From Chondrus crispus (Eukaryota; Rhodophyta; Florideophyceae; Gigartinales; Gigartinaceae), in contig NW_005178999.1 of assembly GCF_000350225.1 (NCBI RefSeq), positions 8,256 to 72,255 of the forward strand: a stretch of DNA of 64,000 nucleotides, read 5' to 3'. Shown piece after piece: positions 9,087-17,993 of this stretch. Below the pieces are notes generated by a model. The model saw nothing but the letters and a program-made list of their open reading frames with translations, was not told the DNA's origin and searched no databases. Each line of letters begins with the position of its first letter. Position 1 is the first letter of the stretch. Position numbers and translations under genes: made by a program.

Positions 9087-12000
9087 TCACATCATCTCAT
9101 AAATCACTCTGTCCATCCGCTCCGGAGCAGAGTCAACTCGGATACCCACTTTGATGTTTCCCAACATCTTCAACACCAGACCCCCGGACAGCGTCATCTG
9201 CGACCCGCTCTCGTCCACTACGGGGTGCTGATCTTCATCGATGTGCACAATGCCTTCCACACCGTATTTGGGCACCAGCACAACCACCCCGTTTCCTAGT
9301 ATCCGAATAATTCGAGCTGGCTCCCGAACCTGTCCTCCAGCCTTCTTGAATAGCAGCACAGTGTGCAGAAGCGTCGATGACCGTGCCGCGTATTGCGCAC
9401 ATTGATGACGTTGATTGATCGATTCAGCAAACTGATTCACGTGTTGTGAATCCTGCAGTCTCATCGGCAATGAAGCAAAACCCATGCTAGCTGACAGCAG
9501 TCGGTGCACAATTACGTCGGCATATCTCCGGATGGGAGACGTAAAGTGCGTATATACAGGTGCTGCTAAACCGTAGTGAAGATATTCAGGGTCTGATACC
9601 TCCCCAGACGAGAAGTAGACAGCCTGTGTCATAGACCGCGTCGCGATAATACGCAGCAGTGTCCCGAGGTAGTCATCTCCCTGCGCCTTAGCCTTCTCTT
9701 CAATCTCTGCCAATGACTCATTTAGCCGTTTGCTGTTGGACACGTCGATATCGAAGCCTGCAGATTTTGCAGCCTTAGTCAAAGGCTCAAACATTTCCTC
9801 CGAAGGCTTCGGGTGACGCCGCAACATGGAGCATTGTGGGAAATGCTTCAACATCTTTTCTGCCACTACAATGTTCGCGAGAAGCATGAATTCCTCCACC
9901 ATTCGATTCGTTTCCCGGATTTGGTACATCGCCACATCAGTAATTTGATCCCGCTCCTCGGATATCTTAAACTTCACTTCTGGGGAAGCCAGAATGAGAG
10001 CCCCAGCTGCCATACGCCTTTCCCGTAGTTTTCTCGCAATGTCAGCAAGTCCTAGAAGCCCCTCTGTCACTTTGTCATCCACGGCTTTTCCTTTCGACAT
10101 GCCCTTGCGAGCAGCATCGATCCGATTTTGTGCCGCTTCATACGTGAGAGCTGCACTTGATTTGATAACAGACCGACCAAATTCGACTTGTTTCACGTTA
10201 CCGTCGTTATCCATACGAATCAGTGCTGAAAATGCTAATCGCTCTTCCCCGCCACGAAGAGAGCAAAAGTTGCCCGAGAGCAGCGATGGAAGCATCTCTA
10301 TTCTTCGATCTACGAGATAAACCGTACATCCTCGCTCTGCAGCCTCCTTGTCAAGTGCGCAGTCATGCGACACAAATGCAGTAACATCTGCGATATGAAC
10401 ACCAATTTCCACCTCTTCATCTGATATCCGTCGGAAATGCAATGCGTCGTCAATGTCAGTACACCCAGGAGGGTCCACGCTGCAGATGGTCCAATCTCGT
10501 AAGTCCCAACGCGACTTTACATGCTCTTCTGTTACCTTCCATGTTTCATCTGGAAGGCAACCCATCGCTGCGTCAGAAAACTTTCTCGTCGGGATTCCGT
10601 TTTCAATCAGGATGACTTCGGTCTCTGCCTCCTTATCTCCGCTCGACCCGATTTCCCTAATAATATGTCCTGAAGGGTGCAAGGAGTTGCGGTCCCACTT
10701 GTCCACGATTAGGAGCACGCGCTTTCCGATGAATTCCTTCACTCTCCTTGAACGGACTCGAACCTTTGGAACGCCGCGAGCAATCGGTACAAACAATGCA
10801 CTCTCTCCACCCTTGTAGCTCTGTTCACTCACAGTGCCGCAATATGGTCTCCAGCTTCTTTGCGCTATTGCAATAACCTTACCAGTTGGTTTTGCTTCTT
10901 TCTTCGGTCCCTCGGTATCGGTTGTCTTCGAAGATGTCGCGACATCAATCTCCGATTCCTCAGCATCACTATCAACGTCAGCATCTTCGATTCCAATCGC
11001 AAGATTTGATGGAATGCTCCATTCCGATTTTGGCAGCAGAGCGATCACGACGATGTCACCTTCAATGGATCGATTTTGATTTTCTCTCCCTTTCACCAAG
11101 ACTTGTGTTCGTTTCGTCTTGTCCTTCGGGTCCAGACAGACAGTGACATGAGCTTCTGTGACGTCATACGGGCTCGGGTGGAAGGTCCCCTGATAGTATC
11201 GACCTGCTTTTACACCAGCCTTCGCCTTACGCTCCGGTATATAGTCGGGATAGATTGCGCGTGGTCGTTTGGTTCTTGACGGTTTTTCGTCAGAGCCATT
11301 TTCTACTTCCATGTCCTCCGGTTCCTCATCCCGCTCCGCATACAGCTCCAGCAAGTCTTCATGCTTCTCAACAATAGACTTAACGGTAACTACTGGAATG
11401 CCAACATCCTCAGAACTGCTTTTTGATGTGTCACTCAAAAGAACTGCTTGCATACCCAGGCCTTTCCAGTGTGTGTTGAGCCATTTTATGGCTGCCACTG
11501 TGAGACGGCGGTCGTATGCATCTTCTGGTTCTCCAGACTGCTTTCTGTGTACATATGTTTCCCTCCTATTCTCATTTGAGAAAATCGCTGTATACTTCCC
11601 GTCTTCTTCCGTTGTCAATATACTTCGAACATGATCGTAAATTTCTGCTGATTTCGATCGCACACCTCGCAGCGTGCTTTGCAAAAAAAGAACATCGGAT
11701 AGTGCAGGATGTTTCTTCACTATCATATCAGGTTGCCTTAAAACCGCATCGGTGTCTGGGACCAGGACGCGTTTGGAGGAAGGTAGACGACCAGCCGCCT
11801 TGCCCAGACTTTTCTTCTGTGAACGGAAATTTGTGAAAGGGAGTAAGAGAGGGAATATGGCAAACATAATGTTAGATTCCTCAGTTCTGAGATACTGTTA
11901 GGACGTGTCCAGCCTGAATGTATCCAGCTTCTCGTCTGTCGAGATGTTCATAGAAAAATGCATGTAACGTACAGGACAAGACGGGCAATTCAGTGCGCCG

Positions 12001-12095
12001 CAAGCCAGGTCGTCCCGAAGATAATGCTCTCTCGCGATAACTTGGACGTTGCCTCTCCTTGACTTCCGCACAAAAACCTTCTCTCGCACAGACAT
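9087..12095 (-). CDS. DIS3: DIS3/RRP44, exosome exo- and endoribonuclease (two exons)
   Basis: Catalytic subunit of the RNA exosome. Exon 1 is 11973-12095 and encodes MSVREKVFVRKSRRGN, then IAREHYLRDDLACGA and the CNCPSC-like Cys motif (CGALNCPSCP) found at the start of RRP44. A donor GTACGT, a CTAAC branch site and a TTCACAG acceptor define a 156-nt phase-0 intron (11817-11972). Exon 2 is 9087-11816. The joined protein is about 950 residues, close to human DIS3 (958). Domains in order: CR3 motif, PIN domain (LVPDTDAVL; FSNENRRETYV), cold-shock/S1-like domains, RNB domain with DPPGCTDIDDALH near residue 495, and a C-terminal S1 domain. The acidic RNB residues are intact. The exon 2 frame also has an ATG inside the intron (11867), which I reject because it loses the N-terminus. 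Confidence 0.95.
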
Positions 12096-12270
12096 GTTGC
12101 ACGATGTCGATGCCTCCGTGCTCTCGACTGATCACTAACCGGGTATTTCTCCGCTGTTCAGTTTGACTTTCGCTCAATGCGGCTCGTTCCGGAAATACTG
12201 TCTATTCCGGGCGTCGCTGATCCCAATATTTGGCCCAAATGGTCGCCAGCACAGCAATGAGCAATGAATT

Positions 12271-12310
12271 ATTTATTACAGAGATATATTTATATATCTC
12301 TGTAATAAAT
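12271..12310. repeat. Perfect 18-bp inverted repeat with 4-nt loop
   Basis: The arms ATTTATTACAGAGATATA and its exact reverse complement flank TTTA. It lies in the 270-bp space between the DIS3 promoter and the PLP3 3' end, 55 bp below the PLP3 stop on the minus strand. It could be a transcript 3' hairpin, a cruciform or the remnant of a tiny MITE. The sequence alone does not decide. Confidence 0.9.
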
Positions 12311-12365
12311 GCCCCAAAATCTACACTTTGACCCTATATTTATTTACCTACATCATTTCCGATGA

Positions 12366-13144
12366 TTAGAATCGGCTCAAGTTGAAGCGCTTTGCGTCAG
12401 CCTTCGGCGGTTCTACCATTTCAGACTCAACCGCACCGATTTTGTGCAGCGCCCATTCGATATCATCCGCGACAGGAGTCTTCACCCCGAAGGCCCCCAG
12501 GCCCACAAATTGTTTGAGTACTTTGCCTTCCTTATAGACAAGAAGAGTTGGGCATTTGCTGTCCGGGTAATTCTTGATTGCGTCGTTAGACTTGCACCGC
12601 AAAAACTTCGTCGAGCGGAATTTCGCAGAGAGTTCTAACAACCTGGCATCCATCACTTTACATCCCTCTAGAGATGGTGCAAACTAAGAATCAAAAGATG
12701 TACAGAAACGCAATGTTAGTGTCGGTAGTGGGGAAAATTTTCACATAGCCTCACATGGCGAATGGGACTTACCAGGTGTACTACGACGTAAATGCTTCCT
12801 CGCGCTTCTGTCACTTCGGATTTCCAGTCACTTGCAGAGACATAGGTAACACCAGGGCCAAATTTTGGTTTCATCGCTTCTTCACGCATTTGTGCGATAC
12901 GCTTGTCCCGGTATTGCTGCAGGATTTTCTCTTCATCCGAGTCTGCCTCTTCCAATTCCTCTTCGAGCGTTTCGATTTTCTTTCCTTCGTGGGGGTCGTA
13001 GTTCTCAACTGTATCCTCTACGAGCTCTTTTAGAGCTTCCTCGGCGAGCTCTTCCTGCGTTTTTTCGGGAATGATGCCTTTCGACTTTAGAATGTCATCC
13101 CATTCTGTCGATTCTTTCGGCCCGCCGGTGCCCAGAGAAGCCAT
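12366..13144 (-). CDS. PLP3: Phosducin-like protein 3 (PLP2/PhLP2 class), two exons
   Basis: Co-chaperone with a thioredoxin-like fold that helps the CCT chaperonin fold tubulin and actin. Exon 1 is 12773-13144 (start MASLGTGGPKESTEWDDIL, the conserved TEWNDIL-type motif). Donor CTG|GTAAGT, branch ACTAAC and acceptor TTCTTAG define an 89-nt phase-0 intron. Exon 2 is 12366-12683. The junction reads VVVHL-FAPSLEGCKVMDARL, which matches the family's VVVHLY segment. The rest of the thioredoxin fold follows (NYPDSKCPTLLVYKEGKV). The product is 229 residues, the normal size. The upstream ATG at 13174 adds ten residues and is less likely. Confidence 0.92.
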
Positions 13145-13626
13145 AGTGCAGGAGCAGGGTGATTCCCGTTCCACAAAAACGAGCCCTAGCGTATGGTTCA
13201 GGAAATGCAGTCCTTGGCGATAGGCACAGGCACCTGCAGAGAGGATCTTTTTGAAATGTTAAGCTTCTAACAAAGGCATGCCAAAATGCAAGAAACATTC
13301 GAAATTTTGCCATCCCCATAGAAGAATACCATGGCACTCTCAAATACAATTAAGTATATGTAATTGAAATTGGAAAGCTCAATGGACGCTTCTCAGTGGC
13401 TTAGTGCTATGCAGTATCATAGCTGTAATGTATGATCAACACCGGCGTCGCCTCGCCGGTGGGCAGCCGGCGCATGACCCTTTCCTCTTTGATACTCACA
13501 CATCCATCCCTTTCCCGCCTGATTAACCCCTATTACCACTCTAGCTCAATTCATCTCCGCAACGCTGATCTTTGTCTCCGCTAGCAGTTCTGGAAGCCAA
13601 GAACTTCTCTGAAAAAGGCCGCCAAT
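13145..13626. other. Divergent promoter region, PLP3 / eS24
   Basis: Start codons of PLP3 (minus) and RPS24 (plus) are 482 bp apart. Pyrimidine-rich sequence (ccctttcctctttgatactc) lies 100-150 bp before the ribosomal gene. No gene is seen. Confidence 0.4.
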
Positions 13627-14252
13627 ATGTCTGACTCCAAGACCTGCACAATCAGGACACGCAAGTTCCTCACCAATCGCCTTCTCCAGCGCAAGCAATT
13701 TGTAAGTATATTCGCATTGTCGATCTAGACACAACGTTAGCATTTATCCCAACCGCACAGGAGGGCTCCGCCAATGTAGCAATAAAGCTTCAGTTGTTTT
13801 TTCTTGATCATCTTACAGAGAAAGGCAGCGACAAACTCGCAGAGGGCCCACTGTTGCGTTCCGTGTTGAGGCGTGCAGCATTTTTGAGTTATTGACACGA
13901 TTCGTATTCTTATCATGTCACTGCGTAGGTCATCGATGTCTTGCATCCGGGTCGTGCGAACGTGCCCAAGGCCGAATTGACGGAGAAGCTCACAAAAATG
14001 TACAAGGTGTCGGATCCGTCGACAATATTCCTTTTCGGATTCTCTACTCAGTTTGGTGGTGGAAAGAGCACTGGGTTTGGTGTCATCTACGACAACCTTA
14101 CCTCAGCCAAGAAGTTTGAACCAACATACAGACTGCGTCGTGCGGGCATGGCTGACATGCCGACCGGCTCTCGCAAGCAACGAAGGGAGCGAAAGAATAG
14201 ATCTCTCAAATTGCGCGGTCTCGCCAAGGCTAAATCACTCGGACATAAGTAG
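13627..14252 (+). CDS. RPS24: Small ribosomal subunit protein eS24 (two exons)
   Basis: Cytosolic 40S ribosomal protein. Exon 1 is 13627-13701 and encodes [20 protein letters not shown] plus QRKQF, ending at donor GTAAGT. The 227-nt phase-0 intron ends at GCGTAG. Exon 2 is 13929-14252 and continues [17 protein letters not shown], then [16 protein letters not shown], the family signature, and the basic tail. The total is 132 residues, as expected. The intron interrupts the conserved [10 protein letters not shown] region. The order matches all eukaryotic eS24 proteins. Confidence 0.97.
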
Positions 14253-14408
14253 ATTGAGGACACGCAGATCTTCCTACATTATGCCGATTGTCTCACGCAT
14301 TGTTTGCTTTAGCGGCTTCCATGTAAAGGATCGTGTTCTATGACCTACTCAGAAATATGTTTATTTGGCATGCCTCTTGCGGGCGCAACCACGTCTGAGC
14401 GGCCTGAG

Positions 14409-14938
14409 TTAATCTTCATCAGAAGAAATGTCTGCTCGTCTTAGTGTTTCTTCGCGATTCAGTTCGGAGCCCAACTTTCGCTTCACAATTTCCAGTATAG
14501 CCTTCTCTGTACGTTTCTCTAGCCTTTCAAGCTTTGGCTGAAGTGCCCTCTCCATGTCCCAGCTGCCTTTTCTGGGGATTAGGTTGTCAAGATCTAAAGA
14601 GGGATCTCCAAACTTTCGGTTTGTGGATTTTAGCAATTCCGCTTGTGCTTCTGTTATCTCTCGCAGCAGCTCTCTGGGATCAGAGCCTTCTTCACGAACT
14701 GGTTTCATAAAAGTAGTCAAGTGGAAGTAGTACACTTTTAAGTTAGAAGGAAGTCAAAAGGCTCATCCCGGCCCCCCCCCACTACAAAATCCAAAAGTTA
14801 TAAAAATGCCATCCGTGACTTACACTTTTTCAATTTCTCTGTTCGAGGGTTGTAATTTTGAAACCGAAGCTTCATGAGAGCTTGGTTCACCTGCTCAGAT
14901 TTCTCATCCGCAGCCTTCGACATCTTGGCTTTCGACAT
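14409..14938 (-). CDS. CCDC12: CCDC12/Cwf18 spliceosome-associated protein (two exons)
   Basis: Small coiled-coil protein of the Prp19-related part of the spliceosome. Exon 1 ends at 14824 (LRFQNYNPRTEKLKK, matching the LRLRNYVPEDEDLKK motif). Donor T|GTAAGT, branch CTAAC and acceptor CCAG give a 125-nt phase-1 intron (14699-14823). Exon 2 is 14409-14698 with LIPRKGSWDMERALQPKLER then LEKRTEKAILEIV, the second family motif. The start is uncertain. I used the ATG at 14938 (MSKAKMSKAADEK, with a short internal repeat), giving 134 residues. The frame is open to 15232, but that extension has no family resemblance. Confidence 0.85.
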
Positions 14939-15429
14939 CTTGGCCGCTTCCGCAAAAAAGGCCCCACGATGGACCAAACCTTGCGATGGGTGAGGGCGTT
15001 TTGTTTCTGAAACCAACTCTAGAATAGTGGGTAAGGAAGGGTTGGGTAGGTGTGTCACTAGCGTAACAAAGCCTTGATCATTCTTTGCGCACGAGTCTGA
15101 TCCAAAACTTCTCAGTACTGTACTGTAGTCAAAAGAGCCTTTACCAATCGTACAGCACAGTTCATTCTTTCTTATGAGCTGCTTTGCAACAATATATTTT
15201 GAATTTTTTTGCAAAAGCGCCTTCAGTGGCAACAGGAGATGCGGCCGAGAGAAACGCCGTCGCGCGGCTCGGTCGCATGCCTTTGACGACTCTGATGGAG
15301 CGCTGTCTTGTTGATATCAACAGCTCACGTTAACGGCTACTGGCCCTTTGAGAGTGCTTGAGTAAACTTGCGCAGGAAGACGAGAACCTCCACTTTCTGC
15401 TTTATTTTTTCTGCCCAGTAGCAGGCAGT
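14939..15429. other. Divergent promoter region, CCDC12 / ARL2
   Basis: Intergenic space between two divergent start codons. It contains the palindromic AGTACTGTACTGTAG motif near 15113-15127, one of several such motifs in the window. No separate gene is seen. Confidence 0.4.
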
Positions 15430-16011
15430 ATGGGGCTATTGACTATCTTGCGAAAAGTGAAGGAGAAGGAACGTGAAATGCGAATTCTGATTCTTGGACT
15501 GGACAACGCCGGAAAGACGACATTTGTAAAGCATTTGAAAGGCGAAGATGTGCACACCGTATCGCCCACCCTGGGATTCGATATTGATACCATGGATTTT
15601 GACGGATACCGCTTGAATATCTGGGACGTCGGTGGACAGCAGACAATTCGCGCGTATTGGAGAAACTATTTTGAGCAAACTGATGGCATTATATGGGTAG
15701 TCGACTCTGCAGATACAAGGCGACTGGCTGACTGTCGGAAGGAATTGGAAGGACTGCTCAAAGAGGAAAGGCTCGCCGGGGCCTCCCTGCTAATCTTAGC
15801 GAACAAGCAAGACTTGGCTGGAGCTCTGAGCCCTGAAGGAATAGTGGCAGAATTGGCATTGAATGATGTGATTGGCCGCAAGAGGCATTGGCAAGTATTT
15901 CCTTGCTCAGCTTACTCACGAGAAGAGGGCAGCAAAAGCACAACAAATCTTGCTCAGAGCTTGCAATGGCTTGTCGAAGACATTGCTTCGCGGATATTCG
16001 TCAGCGACTGA
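15430..16011 (+). CDS. ARL2: ADP-ribosylation factor-like GTPase ARL2
   Basis: Small GTPase that works with tubulin cofactors and in mitochondrial and ciliary traffic. It is 193 residues and near-collinear with ARL2 throughout. The N-terminus [20 protein letters not shown] carries Gly2. The G motifs are GLDNAGKT (P-loop), SPTLGFDI (switch I Thr), WDVGGQ (switch II with the catalytic Gln) and NKQDL, and the C-terminus is [10 protein letters not shown]. The [19 protein letters not shown] stretch is diagnostic for ARL2 rather than ARF or ARL3. An in-frame ATG-free extension to 15358 is not used. No intron is seen. Confidence 0.96.
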   Translation: MGLLTILRKVKEKEREMRILILGLDNAGKTTFVKHLKGEDVHTVSPTLGFDIDTMDFDGYRLNIWDVGGQQTIRAYWRNYFEQTDGIIWVVDSADTRRLADCRKELEGLLKEERLAGASLLILANKQDLAGALSPEGIVAELALNDVIGRKRHWQVFPCSAYSREEGSKSTTNLAQSLQWLVEDIASRIFVSD

Positions 16012-16361
16012 TTCGCCGAGAAGGGCAGAAAACATGACGACAAAGACTCGTTTTTGAACACACATTAGCGTGAAGTAGTGGCAGTCTCAAGGAAGTAAGT
16101 GGTCCAGATGGCTGCAACAAATTATTTTAATGAGCTCACGTCTGGACGGACGTTACTCGTGGTATGTCTTGCGTTAGAGTGACAGGGCGTAAATTCTTCC
16201 GTCTACAGGTCAGGAGAGAGGACCACCTCGTCCAAAAGTGGGCCACGAAGATAGTGCATAACAGTTATAACTTGCAAAAGACTCTGGATGGATAATCTGA
16301 CACGCTCGGAAAAGCGAGATATTAACAAGCGGATTGCCAGACAACAACGAAAGGCGCATGC
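16012..16361. other. Intergenic region with a possible tiny spliced ORF
   Basis: Between convergent ARL2 and the CBM48/SPRY gene. An ATG at 16108 opens an 18-codon exon ending at GTATGT (16161/16162). An acceptor CTACAG at 16208 would join 28 more codons to a stop at 16293. The 46-residue product (MAATNYFNELTSGRTLLV, then VRREDHLVQKW) is not one I recognise, and the intron would be only 47 nt. A different frame beyond it encodes a basic peptide ending at about 16370. I treat this as unproven. Confidence 0.25.
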
Positions 16362-17993
16362 TCATTCTTGATTCTCAGAGGCACCATTTCCATGCTTTGC
16401 AGCGAAACCTAGACTCTTTGGGGTATTACCGGCATCTCTTGTGATCGTCTGACCATCCAAAGTTAGTATTTCTTCGTTTGCAGGCAAACATGAGGCGTAC
16501 AACATGTCCTGGCCATTGAATAGAGAGTAAACACGGGCATGCCTTGCAAACAAAGACAGTGTAGGGAAGACATCTAGGTCCCCAACAAACTCGTAGTCAA
16601 CAGTTCCTTTTGACTTTCCATCGACGAAAAACTCGGTAGACGTTTTCCGCGGCGCTTTTCGGTTGCCCTCTTCTCCGGACGAATCCTTCATAGACACTAG
16701 ACAGCCCACTGTGCACCCCGACTGTAGTTCCTCCCCAAAGTCTCGCCATGTTTCCTTGCCATCAATAGTCTGTACCAAATTACCAGAAGTAGAGAATCCA
16801 ACCGAGTTTGGTCTTGTTCCACAAAGGCAGTTGAGAGGAAGCTCGTGCGTGCTAAGCCCGATGCAAACACCACCACCATTTGCTTGCCGAAAAATGAAGA
16901 ACTCGTAGTAGATGCGTTTTTGACTTTGCCGCACAGGTAAAACTCCTCGAACCGTTTTGTACAAGCCGCGTTCCTGGACGCGGACAGCACAGTGGTTTGT
17001 GTCGGTTAACCGAATCCCTTCATGGCACTCGTTGGGACTGAAACCAAAAACCGGGGACGAGAGTCTGGCGCGCACGGAATAGGCTAGTTCTGTGGGGTCA
17101 CTCGAATGCAAGTTAGCTCGATATGGGGCCGTGTGTGGAAAGGAACCCCCCATATCGTTCAAAGTGGCGGCGTACGCTGCATCCTCGACAACGGGGACGT
17201 TGGGATCATAGCGAGCCATCTCGTCAAAATTTTCAAACGACGAGGCTCTCGACATGGTGCCATCTATCGTTTGCGCGTCCATGAGCTTCGCCGATTTGAG
17301 GTTGTTGACGTTGACGACGGTAACATCAAATGGTCTGTCCGAAATCTCGGTATGCATATAGGCCTTGCGAAAGGGGAGAATACATGGATTATCACGCTCG
17401 ACGTATCGATACGCGACGCCAATATTGCGCTGAAAGCGCTTGATAGTCTTGGGTGTCATGACACCTTGCTCGATACGACTCTCCGGGCCCGTCTTTGTGA
17501 TGGCAACGGCTGGCTCGGAGTCGAAGAAAGAGGTGCAGAAGCAGGTGACGTCACCGCAGGGCTCGACGGTAACAGACAGAACATTGTTGATGATGCCGCG
17601 TTCATCGAAGGCGATAGGCTGGTCGGGCGCATGCCGCCAAACATTGTCGATAATGAACTTGTACTGGTAATCGCCCCGTGGCAGGGCTTTGGAGAGTACC
17701 CACACGGGCCCTTCGGGAGACTGTGTGAGGGTCATGGGTACAGTTGTTTCCCAATTCGAAAAGGTGCCTGTAACGAAAGCGGACTTTGCAGGATAGGACC
17801 AGAAAAAAGTGACTTCGGTGACGAGCTCGAATACACTAGAGCGGCCGGAGGCTTGGGCGTTCTGGGCCTGGACGCGGTCGATGTCGAGATGAGAGACGGC
17901 CCACACGCCGGGGGTGACAGGGGTGGGCACGCCGCCCACAGCGGGCGGCGAGCCGCATGGATGCGAAGTGTCCGAGACAGCCTCGGGCGCCAT
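16362..17993 (-). CDS. CBM48 (AMPK-type glycogen-binding) plus SPRY domain protein
   Basis: A 543-residue single-exon protein with two recognisable domains. Residues of about 58-140 are an AMPK-beta/CBM48 carbohydrate-binding module: VTFFWSYPAKSAFVTGTFSN, then NW and GDYQYKFIIDNVWRHAPDQP, with the conserved Trp and Lys of the glycogen site. Residues of about 310-500 resemble a SPRY domain (GIRLTDTNHCAVRVQERGLY; YYEFFI; GVCIGLSTHELPL; NSVGFSTSGN). The AMPK-beta C-terminal ASC domain is absent, so it is not a kinase subunit. Binding to starch or glycogen together with a protein target is an inference. Red algae store floridean starch in the cytosol, where such a scaffold could act. Confidence 0.8.
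   Translation of the reverse strand: MAPEAVSDTSHPCGSPPAVGGVPTPVTPGVWAVSHLDIDRVQAQNAQASGRSSVFELVTEVTFFWSYPAKSAFVTGTFSNWETTVPMTLTQSPEGPVWVLSKALPRGDYQYKFIIDNVWRHAPDQPIAFDERGIINNVLSVTVEPCGDVTCFCTSFFDSEPAVAITKTGPESRIEQGVMTPKTIKRFQRNIGVAYRYVERDNPCILPFRKAYMHTEISDRPFDVTVVNVNNLKSAKLMDAQTIDGTMSRASSFENFDEMARYDPNVPVVEDAAYAATLNDMGGSFPHTAPYRANLHSSDPTELAYSVRARLSSPVFGFSPNECHEGIRLTDTNHCAVRVQERGLYKTVRGVLPVRQSQKRIYYEFFIFRQANGGGVCIGLSTHELPLNCLCGTRPNSVGFSTSGNLVQTIDGKETWRDFGEELQSGCTVGCLVSMKDSSGEEGNRKAPRKTSTEFFVDGKSKGTVDYEFVGDLDVFPTLSLFARHARVYSLFNGQDMLYASCLPANEEILTLDGQTITRDAGNTPKSLGFAAKHGNGASENQE

Noticed and set aside
11817-11867. ATG at 11867 as the DIS3 start
   Set aside because: It lies in the intron. Splicing to 11973-12095 supplies the conserved RRP44 N-terminus with the CNxxC motif.
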